NCBI RefSeq assembly: GCF_050589645.1
Contig: NZ_JBNGOQ010000004.1
Span: 1-64,000 of the forward strand
DNA from: JBNGOQ01 sp050589645
GTDB lineage: Bacteria > Bacteroidota > Bacteroidia > Flavobacteriales > Flavobacteriaceae
Length of the DNA: 64,000 nucleotides
Direction: 5' to 3'
Part shown: one piece after another, positions 1 to 10,478 of the stretch
How positions within the stretch are numbered: the first letter of the stretch is position 1
Layout of the letters: each line of letters opens with the position of its first letter
Position numbers and translations under genes: made by a program
Notes under the pieces: model-generated
Databases searched by the model: none
The model's input: the letters and a program-made list of their open reading frames with translations, nothing else
What the model was told of the DNA's origin: nothing

Positions 1-3000
1 ACCTGGCCAACGGAACCTATACCATTGACGTACAGGACCAGTTCGGATGCCCGGCAACGCAGCAGTCCGTGACCATTAACCCACAACTTACGGCCAACGC
101 CCTATTAAATACGGACCTGACCTGTTTGGCCAATGCGTCGGTAACCATAACGCCCAGCGGAGGTTCGGGAAGCTACTCCTACGAGTGGTCCAACGATGCA
201 GGAGTTAATTATTTCACAACCAACTTTGTTGCCAATGTATTTAGCACACCTACAGCTGGATCCTATATCTTTAGGGTAACCGATACCACGGCACCTACGG
301 CCTGTACCGTAGTGACCAATGCCATCGTTGTTAACCCCGCCGATACCCCTGTCATCACTTCCATTACGCCAACCCATGTCCTTTGTAACGGAGACAGCAC
401 GGGCGCCTTGGATGTGGTCATAGATACGTCTATAGGAAGTCCACCATACGTCATTGAGGTAATAGAAACCGTTTCGGCTACCAACTATGGTACACAGACT
501 ACGGGCTTGCCTGCAGGGGACTACGAAGTGACCATAACAGATGATAAAGGATGTACCTCTGCGGTATTTCCAGTCTCCATCAACCAGCCCGATGCCATCA
601 CCTATGGCATTAATTTGGTGCCCATAACCTGTAATCCGGCCACCGGAACCGACCCCGGGTCGATTACCGTCGAGAATTTGCTCGGAGGAACAGCGGAATA
701 TACCTATTATCTTACTGGAAATAACGGTCATACAGATAACTATGTAACCACCTCAGGTGGGGAAGACCACACCTTTGCCATCTTGGAATTCGGCATCTAC
801 GAAGTGGATGTGGTAGATGCCAATGGATGTTCTGTAAGAACCACCAACATTATTGCATCTCCCCCGGATGATCTGGATATAGACGTTTCGGCGATAACGG
901 CAGATTGCGCAACTGGAGGAACAGCTGTAGTAACCGTAACAACCGCCATTTTGGGAACAAACTATGAATTTGGAATTTTGGATACTTTCGCGGTGCCCTA
1001 CGCTTCCACCTATTTCCCGCCAGATGTTGCGGGTGGACCTACCCATACTTTTACGGGCCTTACCCCTGGTATTACCTATACGTTCGTGGTGCATGATATC
1101 ACCACCAATTGTTATTACTTTGAAACGGCGGCCGCTCCGATCAATACCCTTTCGAACATGACCGCTACCTTGGACGCTGTGGCCAATATTACCTGTACCG
1201 GGGCTGCCAACGGAAATGTTTCGTTTACCTTTGACAATTACGACGCTGGAGCCACGGATGTTACCTATGAAATCTTTAATGCCCAGTCCAATCTTACCAC
1301 CGGTTTTACCGGAACGGCATCTGTTAATCCCCCTGCAGGAGGGGTTAGCATATCCAATTTTGGCACCTTGCCACAAGGCGTATATTACATCCTGTTGACC
1401 GAGGTTGGAGGCACACATAATGGCTGTTCCATAAGCACGGCCGATTTTACCATAGACGAATCTGCCAACCTCTTAACGGTAACAGCGGCCTCGCCTACCA
1501 ATGACAATTGTAACCTGAATGCCGGTGTAATTACCGCTACTGCGCAATTTGGTACCGCTCCTTATGAATTTCAGTATTTGTTGAGCACTGATCCAGCACC
1601 TACTGCGGCTTCCGCTGGGTGGGTAAGCGCTACTACATCCAACGTGGAATCCGGTGATTACATCGTGTATGTAAAAGATGCGAACAATTGTATCCAAAAT
1701 GACGCCATTACGGTAAATCTAGACCCAAGTCCGGAAATTTCCTTGTCTATCGTGGACGAGTGTGTGGCCGAAGGAACTTTTGAGGTACTGGTTACCTTGG
1801 ATGTGGCCGGAATTACCCCTTATCAACTACGTGTCAATGGAGGCGCCTACCAGAGTATTACCTTCAACGTGAGTAACGAATATACGGTAAGTGGACTCAG
1901 TTCAGGAGCCGCGCAAACCATTGAAATTAGGGATCTCAACGGATGTGGGGAAACAGAAAATTTCACCATACATCCTCCGTTGCAATTCAATGCTACCTTG
2001 ACCACACTCTTGGATTGTGAGGTGGCCCCGGCCAATAATGCAGAGATAACAATCGATGTAATTGCCGGTTCCGGCACTTATGAATACTCCGTTGCAGGAC
2101 CCGTAAACCAAGTACAAACAGCGCTGCCATCAGATCCCTTTGTTTGGACCTTGGCGAGCCTGCCCGGTACCTACACCGTCTCCGTCTATGATGCGAGTAC
2201 TTCGGTGCCCTATTGTCTAGGGTCCATTGATGTGGTGGTCCCGGCAGCGGTTACGCCCATTTTCACCGAAACCCATATAGACCTAAGCTGTAATGGTGCC
2301 AATGACGGATCCATAAGCCTTTTCCAGACAGAAAATGGTATCAATCCGTTGACCTATACGATCTCACCGGTAGCAGGCACCTTCAATGCGGCTACCAATA
2401 CCTTTGAAAATTTACCGCCGAACACCTATACGGTTACGGCGACAGGCACCAATAGCTGTACCACGGACATCGCAGGAATTGTCATTGCGGAACCCAACAT
2501 CATTAATATTCCAGTGGTCACCGTCACCGAATTCGCCTGTGCCACGGGCAACAACGTGGACAGTGCCATCATCTCCGTGGACGGTACCGCCGTCACGGGG
2601 GGGAGCGGCTCCTATGTCCTATACGAGTTCATCGACGACCAGGGCACCCCCGCCACCGGAGACGACGTCGTGGTGCAGTCAGGGCCCAATACCTCATATG
2701 CCGAGACCGACCTCCTGGGGGGGACCTACATCATCAACGTTTACGACGATATGGGGTGCGTGGGCACCACTACGGCGACCATACTGCCCTATGACCAACT
2801 GTTGACGGCTTCGGCCGCCATCACAGCGGCCATTAGCTGTACCCCGGGGACCGACGGGGAGATCACCGTCACCGTGACCTCCACCAACAGCGACCCCACA
2901 CGCTTCGAGTACAGTATCGACAACGGGGCCAATTACCAGGCATCCAACGTCTTTGCCGGACTCGGCGTAGGGACCCACAACTTCCTCGTAAGGCACGTGG

Positions 3001-6000
3001 ACACCGGGTGTACCATAAGCACTTCCGAGACCATCACCGACCCCAATACCTTTACCATTGACGTGGTGAAGCTCAGCGACGTGATCTGCTTCGGGACCAA
3101 TACCGGCGCCGTTACCTTCGAACTCGTGGACGCCACCTATCCCGGAGGCTTCGACTGGGAGATATTCGATACCAACGGGACTCCGGCCAACATGGCGGAC
3201 GATACCTCAGTGGCCACCGGTAACGAAGCCACCAACGGGCCAACGGCCACCATCAACCTGGCCGCCGGAAGCTATTACGTGACCATAACACAGACCAACC
3301 ACCCCTTCTGCCCCAATACCGAGGCCTTCACCATCAACGGGCCCTCGGCGGCGATCACCGCAAACACCCAGGTGACACCCGTGACCTGCGCCCTGAACGA
3401 CGGCGTAATAGAGGTCATAGACGTACTCGGGGGATGGGGAGGATATACCTATTTCGTGGACCTGGCATCCAACCCGGCCCCAACGTACCCGGCCAGCTAC
3501 CAGGCTTCGCCCAGCTTCTCAGCCCTTGCGGGCGGACTGGCACCTGGGACCGACTACCAGGTATGGGTGGCCGATATGAACGGGTGCGAGTTCCAGTTGC
3601 CCGATGTGACCCTGGTCGACCCCACGCCCATCTCGGCAAGCCTCCAGATCAACCAGGAGAACTGTACCAACCTCGAGGGAGAGATCGAAGTGATCGGAAC
3701 CACCGGCGGACAGGGGAGCAACTATACCTACCAGCTCGTAAGGGGGGGCATCGATACCGGAGCGCCCCAGACAACCACCGTGTTCCCAGGGCTCGGAGCG
3801 GGAAGCTACCAGGTGCGCGTCACCGACCAGTGGTCGTGCTCCTTTACGACACCGGCGACTCTGCTCTATGATGAAATTGTCCCCTTGGCAACTATCGTAA
3901 AACCCATAGACTGTACCGTAACTCCGGGCGGTGAAATAACAATTACACAGACCGGGGGCTCCGGAAGCTTCGACTATTTGGTCACCTTCCCCGACCTGGT
4001 TACCACTATTGCCAATACCACCGGTGTATTTACCGGACTGACCCAAGTGGGCACCTATAGTTTTACCATTACGGATCAAGCCGTTGGACATGCGTGTAGT
4101 ACCACGATTGATCAAGAACTTGTGGATGCGGTCTTACCGATTCTTTCCATAAGCGCCTTTACCGATGTCACCTGTAACGGGGCCGATGACGGAACCATAA
4201 CCGTCGCCGCCGTAGATAATGGCGTTGGGCCGTATACTTTTGAAATCATATCCGGACCTGGAAGTAGCGCGGCTTTCCCGATAGCTCCCACAGCGACCAC
4301 CGCTACAACTGCAAGTTTTATTGGATTGGAAGGTGTTGTCGGTGCCGGGATTACCTACACCATTCGTGCAACAGCAACCAACGCTTGTACCACGGATATA
4401 GCACAAGTTATTGTACAGCCCGATCCTATTGCAAATGTGAATGCTACCGTCACCGAATTCGCCTGTGCCACGGGCAACAACGTGGACAGTGCCATCATCT
4501 CCGTGGACGGTACCGCCGTCACGGGGGGGAGCGGCTCCTATGTCCTATACGAGTTCATCGACGACCAGGGCACCCCCGCCACCGGAGACGACGTCGTGGT
4601 GCAGTCAGGGCCCAATACCTCATATGCCGAGACCGACCTCCTGGGGGGGACCTACATCATCAACGTTTACGACGATATGGGGTGCGTGGGCACCACTACG
4701 GCGACCATACTGCCCTATGACCAACTGTTGACGGCTTCGGCCGCCATCACAGCGGCCATTAGCTGTACCCCGGGGACCGACGGGGAGATCACCGTCACCG
4801 TGACCTCCACCAACAGCGACCCCACACGCTTCGAGTACAGTATCGACAACGGGGCCAATTACCAGGCATCCAACGTCTTTGCCGGACTCGGCGTAGGGAC
4901 CCACAACTTCCTCGTAAGGCACGTGGACACCGGGTGTACCATAAGCACTTCCGAGACCATCACCGACCCCAATACCTTTACCATTGACGTGGTGAAGCTC
5001 AGCGACGTGATCTGCTTCGGGACCAATACCGGCGCCGTTACCTTCGAACTCGTGGACGCCACCTATCCCGGAGGCTTCGACTGGGAGATATTCGATACCA
5101 ACGGGACTCCGGCCAACATGGCGGACGATACCTCAGTGGCCACCGGTAACGAAGCCACCAACGGGCCAACGGCCACCATCAACCTGGCCGCCGGAAGCTA
5201 TTACGTGACCATAACACAGACCAACCACCCCTTCTGCCCCAATACCGAGGCCTTCACCATCAACGGGCCCTCGGCGGCGATCACCGCAAACACCCAGGTG
5301 ACACCCGTGACCTGCGCCCTGAACGACGGCGTAATAGAGGTCATAGACGTACTCGGGGGATGGGGAGGATATACCTATTTCGTGGACCTGGCATCCAACC
5401 CGGCCCCAACGTACCCGGCCAGCTACCAGGCTTCGCCCAGCTTCTCAGCCCTTGCGGGCGGACTGGCACCTGGGACCGACTACCAGGTATGGGTGGCCGA
5501 TATGAACGGGTGCGAGTTCCAGTTGCCCGATGTGACCCTGGTCGACCCCACGCCCATCTCGGCAAGCCTCCAGATCAACCAGGAGAACTGTACCAACCTC
5601 GAGGGAGAGATCGAAGTGATCGGAACCACCGGCGGACAGGGGAGCAACTATACCTACCAGCTCGTAAGGGGGGGCATCGATACCGGAGCGCCCCAGACAA
5701 CCACCGTGTTCCCAGGGCTCGGAGCGGGAAGCTACCAGGTGCGCGTTACCGACCAGTGGTCGTGCTCCTTTACGACAGCCGCTGTACTGCTTTACGAGGA
5801 GATAAACCTTGTTGCCACCGTGGTTAAGCCGATAGATTGTACGGCAACTCCTGGAGGTGAGATTACTGTCGCTGCAAGCGGAGGATCCGCCAACCTTGAT
5901 TTCACCATCACCTTCCCTGATCTGGTCACCACGGTTTCCAATGCAACAGGGGTGTTCACCGGACTGACGCAGGTGGGAACCTATAGTTTTGTGGTTACCG

Positions 6001-9000
6001 ATCTTGATACGGCAAGTCCCATATGTACAAAAACAATCACACAGGTATTGGATGCACCAACACCGGTTACCTTTGATCCACATACTATTGTCAACGTTTC
6101 GTGCAACGGCCTTAGTGATGGTGAGATTACCGTTAATCTGACCCCGGCCGCTTTAGGCATAAACGACAACCCGATCTACACCTATAACCTGTACGATGCC
6201 CTGGGCACCACCTTATTGGCCGGTCCGCAGACCGATCCGACATTCAGTGGGTTGTCTGCCGCATTCTACCAGGTAGAGGCAATTTCCAGTAGAAGTTGTT
6301 CGCTGAGGGAAACCGTGGAAGTCACTGAGCCTACGCAACTGTTGATCGATGCATCGGCTACGGCCTTCGACTGTAATCCGGACAACAGTGTGAACACATC
6401 GACTATAACTGTCAATATTTTGGATGGTGCAACCACTCCTGGAGTGCCTTCCGGAACCGGACCTTATCTGTACAGTATCGATAATGTAAACTTCCAGTCG
6501 GCCAACACCTTTGAAATCATAGATGATGGAACCGCCCAAAATATCACGGTATACGTCACCGATGCAAACAATTGCCCAGTAAGTTTTGCCGTGCCTACGA
6601 TTGAGCCTTTGAACACCTTCATGGCCACCGTTGCCCAAGATGTGGCGATAAGCTGTGCGGGACCCGAGGAAGTAACGATTACCGTTGCCGATAATGGCAA
6701 TCCGGCCAACAGCTATACCTATGAACTCTTGCCGCTTGGGAATCCAAATGGAACCGAAGTCCCAACGGCCTTGAATACCACGACGGAATTTGACCTTACC
6801 GCTGTGGGAAGCTATACCTTCCGGGTTACCGATACAACAACGGGTTGCTATGTGGATACAGCACCTTATGTGATTGCTCCCTATGACCTTATTGACGTCG
6901 TAGCAACGGCGACCACGCCGGTGACCTGTTTTGGCGATACCAATGGTGCGCTGGAAATAACTGTAACGGATTATGCCGGTGCGTATACCTATGAAGTGTT
7001 TACCGATGCTGGTGTAACTACAGGAATCACAGGTGCGGGCAACACCACGACAAATCCGTTCCCCATAGCTGGACTCTCAGGTGGAAATTACTTTGTAAGG
7101 GTAACCGAAACCGCCAACCCCCTATGTGTGGAAGATTCCAACACGATTACAATAGTCTCTCCGGATACCCCGTTAGTGGCCATTGTATCTGAGGAAGCCA
7201 ATGTGACCTGTACCAACGACCAGGGCGAGATATTGGTGGACCCCAATGGTGGGTATGCCCCATACGATATCGTATTGACCAATACCACAACAGCTCAGGT
7301 ATACAATGTTTCCAACGTCGGCAGTCATGTCTTTACCGGTCTTTCCGCAGGGAACTTCACCATTGCCGTAACCGATAACGGCGGTTGCGTGTACAATGAT
7401 GCGATAAACTTGATCCGACCCACCCCAATTACAGCGGATATAACCGCAACACCAACCACTTTGGTCTGTTTTGGGGATACCAATGCCACTGTGACCGCCA
7501 TAAACGTGCTCAATGGGGAAGGGGTGTACCAGTATCAATTGAACTATTACGATGCTGTGGGTACAACGATTACCTTTACCAGTGGCGCACAGAGTTCACC
7601 AATATTTGATAACCTTGGTGCTGGTATATACAGCATCACCGTTTCGGATGGTTGGAGCTGTGGTGTGGAAACCATTCAGGTGACCATTAGCGAACCGACG
7701 GATGTGGCCAGCTCTCTGATACAGACGAGTCCTTTGACCTGTACCACCCATGCCTCATTGGAACTTTCTGCCACTGGCGGTACCGGACCTTATCAATATA
7801 GTACGGACAATGTAACCTTCTTCCCTTTCAGCGGAGGAACCACACATACCTTCAACGGAATTGCCGCAGGAGATTATCAATACTACGTACAGGATGCCTT
7901 TGGGTGTAGTGGTTTGATTTCGAATCAAATTACTGTTGACCCCATTCTACCCTTGACCATAACTATTGATGACAGTGCGGCCGTTATCAACTGTACCGGC
8001 GAGGCCACGGCGACCATTATTGCCAACGTAACCGGAGGTCTGGGCAATTATTCGTACGAACTGTATGGAGATGCCGCCCTGACGAGTTTATTGGCGGGTC
8101 CACAGACCAGCGATGAGTTCAACGGCCTCACTGCCGGAAGTTACTATGTACGCGTTACCAGTGTTGATTGTGAGACGGTCTCCAACGAAGTGTTGATTAC
8201 CGATCCCGCTCCCCTACAGATCGACAGGCAGGAGTTTACTGATGTAACCTGTGCCGGACTGAATGATGGTACAATAACCGTTGAAGTATCCGGTGGAACC
8301 GGAAGCATCCTATATGCCATAAGCCCGAACCTCAATCAGTTCGATACCGAAAATGTGTTCACTGATCTTGCGCCGGGCGTATATGATGTAATTGCACAGG
8401 ATGAGCTGGGTTGTTTTATTCCCTTCCAGTTCACCATTGTGGAGCCCGCGCCCATAGATGCCACGTTTACGGCATTGCCCGAAGTTTGCTTCGGTAGTGC
8501 GGACGGTTCCATAGATGTGACGATCAATGGTGGTACAGCGCCCTACCGAACAAGCCTAAACTCCAACAACGATGCAGATTTTGTGCTGGGTCAAACGAGT
8601 TTTACGGATTTGGCTGCAGGTACCTATGTGGTGTTCATTAGAGATGCCCAGGATTGTGAAACCAATCTTATCATCACTATTGACCCTGGTGTAAATCTCA
8701 ATGCAACGGTTGTTCCCGTCTATGAATGTGATGGGGATACCCCAAACAATTATGTGAACATTACACTCGAGGACGATACCGTTCTGGGCTCTGTAATGTA
8801 TGCCCTGGATTCCACCGATCCGGCGGATATGCAACTGAATCCCGATTTTAGGGATTCCACACCGGGAATGCATTTCATTGCTATTTCGCATGCCAACGGA
8901 TGTGTTAATACGGTCGATTTCGAAATCTTGGATTTTGAACCCTTGACCCTGACGTTGGAGCAAAACAATATCAATGAGATCACCGCTGTTGCCGCTGGAG

Positions 9001-9416
9001 GCCTGGAGGATTATACCTTTTTCTTTGGCGATGTGGACAACGGAACGGACAACACCTTCATCATAAACAGAACCGATACATATACCGTAAGGCTGGTGGA
9101 TCAGAATGGTTGTGAGGTTTCCGGAGACATATTTATAGAGTTTATAGATATCGAGATTCCCAATTTCTTTACCCCGGATGGAGATGGTCTCAATGACTTC
9201 TGGGTGCCCAGAAACCAAGAGGCTTTCCCCGAGATACTAACCATCATATTTGACCGTTATGGTAGAGAGGTCTATCGAATGGGCTTGAATGACCCGGGAT
9301 GGGACGGTATGTATCACAATACAGAGCTCCCTACAGGCGATTACTGGTATGTAATTAAGCTTCAGGGCGAGACCGATGACCGTGAATTTATTGGACATTT
9401 TACCCTTTATCGCTAA
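1..9416 (+). CDS. SprB-like gliding-motility adhesin, 3' part (5' end outside window)
   Basis: The frame is open from base 3, so the gene starts before the window; the GTG at 69 is internal. More than 3,100 residues consist of repeated Ig-like/SprB-type beta modules of roughly 70-110 residues, with recurring motifs such as T-C-x-G-x-x-D-G-x-I-x-V and G-x-Y-x-V-x-V-x-D. The last 90 residues (from about 9145) form a gliding-motility-associated type-B T9SS sorting domain, beginning IPNFFTPDGDGLNDFW and ending GHFTLYR. Proteins of this kind are exported by the type IX secretion system and sit on the cell surface as gliding or attachment adhesins. A PorP/SprF gene follows after 19 bp, the usual pairing for SprB. 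Bases 2520-3851 and 4446-5777 are a nearly identical GC-rich duplication. The exact ligand is unknown. Confidence 0.93.
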   Translation, partial: LANGTYTIDVQDQFGCPATQQSVTINPQLTANALLNTDLTCLANASVTITPSGGSGSYSYEWSNDAGVNYFTTNFVANVFSTPTAGSYIFRVTDTTAPTACTVVTNAIVVNPADTPVITSITPTHVLCNGDSTGALDVVIDTSIGSPPYVIEVIETVSATNYGTQTTGLPAGDYEVTITDDKGCTSAVFPVSINQPDAITYGINLVPITCNPATGTDPGSITVENLLGGTAEYTYYLTGNNGHTDNYVTTSGGEDHTFAILEFGIYEVDVVDANGCSVRTTNIIASPPDDLDIDVSAITADCATGGTAVVTVTTAILGTNYEFGILDTFAVPYASTYFPPDVAGGPTHTFTGLTPGITYTFVVHDITTNCYYFETAAAPINTLSNMTATLDAVANITCTGAANGNVSFTFDNYDAGATDVTYEIFNAQSNLTTGFTGTASVNPPAGGVSISNFGTLPQGVYYILLTEVGGTHNGCSISTADFTIDESANLLTVTAASPTNDNCNLNAGVITATAQFGTAPYEFQYLLSTDPAPTAASAGWVSATTSNVESGDYIVYVKDANNCIQNDAITVNLDPSPEISLSIVDECVAEGTFEVLVTLDVAGITPYQLRVNGGAYQSITFNVSNEYTVSGLSSGAAQTIEIRDLNGCGETENFTIHPPLQFNATLTTLLDCEVAPANNAEITIDVIAGSGTYEYSVAGPVNQVQTALPSDPFVWTLASLPGTYTVSVYDASTSVPYCLGSIDVVVPAAVTPIFTETHIDLSCNGANDGSISLFQTENGINPLTYTISPVAGTFNAATNTFENLPPNTYTVTATGTNSCTTDIAGIVIAEPNIINIPVVTVTEFACATGNNVDSAIISVDGTAVTGGSGSYVLYEFIDDQGTPATGDDVVVQSGPNTSYAETDLLGGTYIINVYDDMGCVGTTTATILPYDQLLTASAAITAAISCTPGTDGEITVTVTSTNSDPTRFEYSIDNGANYQASNVFAGLGVGTHNFLVRHVDTGCTISTSETITDPNTFTIDVVKLSDVICFGTNTGAVTFELVDATYPGGFDWEIFDTNGTPANMADDTSVATGNEATNGPTATINLAAGSYYVTITQTNHPFCPNTEAFTINGPSAAITANTQVTPVTCALNDGVIEVIDVLGGWGGYTYFVDLASNPAPTYPASYQASPSFSALAGGLAPGTDYQVWVADMNGCEFQLPDVTLVDPTPISASLQINQENCTNLEGEIEVIGTTGGQGSNYTYQLVRGGIDTGAPQTTTVFPGLGAGSYQVRVTDQWSCSFTTPATLLYDEIVPLATIVKPIDCTVTPGGEITITQTGGSGSFDYLVTFPDLVTTIANTTGVFTGLTQVGTYSFTITDQAVGHACSTTIDQELVDAVLPILSISAFTDVTCNGADDGTITVAAVDNGVGPYTFEIISGPGSSAAFPIAPTATTATTASFIGLEGVVGAGITYTIRATATNACTTDIAQVIVQPDPIANVNATVTEFACATGNNVDSAIISVDGTAVTGGSGSYVLYEFIDDQGTPATGDDVVVQSGPNTSYAETDLLGGTYIINVYDDMGCVGTTTATILPYDQLLTASAAITAAISCTPGTDGEITVTVTSTNSDPTRFEYSIDNGANYQASNVFAGLGVGTHNFLVRHVDTGCTISTSETITDPNTFTIDVVKLSDVICFGTNTGAVTFELVDATYPGGFDWEIFDTNGTPANMADDTSVATGNEATNGPTATINLAAGSYYVTITQTNHPFCPNTEAFTINGPSAAITANTQVTPVTCALNDGVIEVIDVLGGWGGYTYFVDLASNPAPTYPASYQASPSFSALAGGLAPGTDYQVWVADMNGCEFQLPDVTLVDPTPISASLQINQENCTNLEGEIEVIGTTGGQGSNYTYQLVRGGIDTGAPQTTTVFPGLGAGSYQVRVTDQWSCSFTTAAVLLYEEINLVATVVKPIDCTATPGGEITVAASGGSANLDFTITFPDLVTTVSNATGVFTGLTQVGTYSFVVTDLDTASPICTKTITQVLDAPTPVTFDPHTIVNVSCNGLSDGEITVNLTPAALGINDNPIYTYNLYDALGTTLLAGPQTDPTFSGLSAAFYQVEAISSRSCSLRETVEVTEPTQLLIDASATAFDCNPDNSVNTSTITVNILDGATTPGVPSGTGPYLYSIDNVNFQSANTFEIIDDGTAQNITVYVTDANNCPVSFAVPTIEPLNTFMATVAQDVAISCAGPEEVTITVADNGNPANSYTYELLPLGNPNGTEVPTALNTTTEFDLTAVGSYTFRVTDTTTGCYVDTAPYVIAPYDLIDVVATATTPVTCFGDTNGALEITVTDYAGAYTYEVFTDAGVTTGITGAGNTTTNPFPIAGLSGGNYFVRVTETANPLCVEDSNTITIVSPDTPLVAIVSEEANVTCTNDQGEILVDPNGGYAPYDIVLTNTTTAQVYNVSNVGSHVFTGLSAGNFTIAVTDNGGCVYNDAINLIRPTPITADITATPTTLVCFGDTNATVTAINVLNGEGVYQYQLNYYDAVGTTITFTSGAQSSPIFDNLGAGIYSITVSDGWSCGVETIQVTISEPTDVASSLIQTSPLTCTTHASLELSATGGTGPYQYSTDNVTFFPFSGGTTHTFNGIAAGDYQYYVQDAFGCSGLISNQITVDPILPLTITIDDSAAVINCTGEATATIIANVTGGLGNYSYELYGDAALTSLLAGPQTSDEFNGLTAGSYYVRVTSVDCETVSNEVLITDPAPLQIDRQEFTDVTCAGLNDGTITVEVSGGTGSILYAISPNLNQFDTENVFTDLAPGVYDVIAQDELGCFIPFQFTIVEPAPIDATFTALPEVCFGSADGSIDVTINGGTAPYRTSLNSNNDADFVLGQTSFTDLAAGTYVVFIRDAQDCETNLIITIDPGVNLNATVVPVYECDGDTPNNYVNITLEDDTVLGSVMYALDSTDPADMQLNPDFRDSTPGMHFIAISHANGCVNTVDFEILDFEPLTLTLEQNNINEITAVAAGGLEDYTFFFGDVDNGTDNTFIINRTDTYTVRLVDQNGCEVSGDIFIEFIDIEIPNFFTPDGDGLNDFWVPRNQEAFPEILTIIFDRYGREVYRMGLNDPGWDGMYHNTELPTGDYWYVIKLQGETDDREFIGHFTLYR
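2520..3851 (+). repeat. Long direct repeat inside adhesin gene, copy 1
   Basis: This 1,332-bp stretch (444 codons) reappears at 4446-5777. Read side by side, I found one difference (c at 3821, t at 5747) and none elsewhere, though I checked by eye. The module is visibly richer in G and C than the flanking parts of the same gene, with GGG, CCC, ACC and GTC codons dominating, and includes G7 runs at 2597-2603, 2717-2723 and 3742-3748. Period between copies is 1,926 bp, or 642 codons. Confidence 0.95.
4446..5777 (+). repeat. Long direct repeat inside adhesin gene, copy 2
   Basis: Second copy of the 2520-3851 module, in frame, with a single base difference seen. The 594 bp between the copies (3852-4445) and the sequence after copy 2 are related to each other only at protein level: both carry KPIDCT, TPGGEIT and FTGLTQVGTYSF. 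The near-identical core is therefore younger than the surrounding repeat structure, or is kept identical by gene conversion. Confidence 0.95.
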
Positions 9417-9435
9417 AAACTTAACCTACAGTATT

Positions 9436-10380
9436 ATGCGCACTAAAATATTGACTCTAATGCTGCTCGTGAGCGCGCTTGTTGCCACAGGACAAGAGCT
9501 GACCATACCTCAGCTGTCGCAGTACTTGGCCGACAATCCCTTTGTGATGTCGCCTACCTATGCCGGCATCGGGGATCATGTAAAAATACGTTTGAACGGA
9601 CTTACCCAGTGGGTGGGCATTAAAGACGCCCCGGACACCCAGTCCCTTGCGGCGGATATGCGCATCGGCCAACGATCGGGGATAGGCATCGTATTGTACA
9701 ATGACAGCAATGGTGAAACAAAACAGCGTGGCGCCCGTGCCTCTTTCGCGCACCATTTGACCTTGGACCGGTATGACGATGAGTTTCTTTCTTTTGGGGC
9801 CTCCTACAATTTTAACCAGTTCAGGATCGATATCGAGAATTTCGATGACATAGACCCCAGTGTAACCGATGACAGGGCCACTACCAACCACAATTTTGAT
9901 ATTGGTGTTCTCTATAGAAAGGACAAGTTCTACTTCAGCGTAAACGCCTCCAACTTGTTGGAGAAGGACCTTACGCAATTCAATCCGGTCTTTGAGCCCA
10001 ACACCTTGAGAAACTACTACGTTTACACGGGCTACCGCTATACCAAGAACAAAAACAGCAATCTGGAGATAGAACCCTCGATATTTTTCCAGCTTTTCGA
10101 AAGTGATGGTCGGTCCGTGACGGATTTGAACGTGAAATTTCGTTGGTACGATTTTGAGGATTATTACTACGCCGGCGTCACCTATCGTTTTCTGAACGAC
10201 CAAATTGGCGATCCTTTGTATATAGCCCCTATTGTTGGGTTCAAGAAAAGTAACTTTTACTTTGGGTATTCCTATCAGGTCATTCTCAATGAGATTCTGG
10301 GCTTCAGTACGGGGACCCACGTGCTTACCGTAGGGGTAGATCTCTTCCAGGGCCTGAGCAATTGCAGATGTACCTATTAA
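9436..10380 (+). CDS. PorP/SprF family type IX secretion membrane protein
   Basis: A 314-residue outer-membrane beta-barrel protein of the PorP/SprF family. I chose the ATG at 9436 rather than the upstream in-frame codon at 9376, because it gives a clean signal peptide (MRTKILTLMLLVSALVATGQ) and does not overlap the adhesin gene. Family marks are the early segment SQYLADNPFVMSPTYAGIGDHVKIRLNG written here in part only (residues about 27-55: QYLADNPF, NPTYAG-like PTYAG) and alternating aromatic strands to the C-terminus. SprF proteins help export or anchor the SprB adhesin encoded immediately upstream; co-transcription is likely. Confidence 0.9.
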   Translation: MRTKILTLMLLVSALVATGQELTIPQLSQYLADNPFVMSPTYAGIGDHVKIRLNGLTQWVGIKDAPDTQSLAADMRIGQRSGIGIVLYNDSNGETKQRGARASFAHHLTLDRYDDEFLSFGASYNFNQFRIDIENFDDIDPSVTDDRATTNHNFDIGVLYRKDKFYFSVNASNLLEKDLTQFNPVFEPNTLRNYYVYTGYRYTKNKNSNLEIEPSIFFQLFESDGRSVTDLNVKFRWYDFEDYYYAGVTYRFLNDQIGDPLYIAPIVGFKKSNFYFGYSYQVILNEILGFSTGTHVLTVGVDLFQGLSNCRCTY

Positions 10381-10441
10381 TGGATGGCAAACCCGTCCCT
10401 ACGCATCCTTAACAATTCCGTTTACAAGCGGGTAATTGTCC

Positions 10442-10449
10442 TACCTTTG
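10442..10449 (+). promoter_or_regulatory. Predicted -7 element for folB (TACCTTTG)
   Basis: The octamer matches the Bacteroidota -7 consensus TAnnTTTG, about 30 bp before the folB ATG at 10479. A weak TTTA at 10421-10424 lies 17 bp upstream in the -33 position. The element lies before and the expected transcript start (about 10454-10457) just at the in-frame TTG 10458, which argues for the ATG start. Confidence 0.6.
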
Positions 10450-10478
10450 CACTAAATTTGTGCAAATTTTACCATAAC

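Noticed and set aside
3519..4115. Minus-strand open frames inside the adhesin repeats
   Set aside because: They recur in both copies only because the DNA is duplicated; products are low-complexity and antisense to a real gene.
2520..5777. Repeats considered as CRISPR or mobile element
   Set aside because: The copies are long, in-frame protein modules with no short repeat-spacer pattern, transposase or terminal inverted repeats.
9457..10320. 287-codon open frame on the minus strand opposite the PorP/SprF gene
   Set aside because: It lies fully inside a clearly recognised gene, has no family-like motifs or signal, and is a shadow of that gene's codon use.
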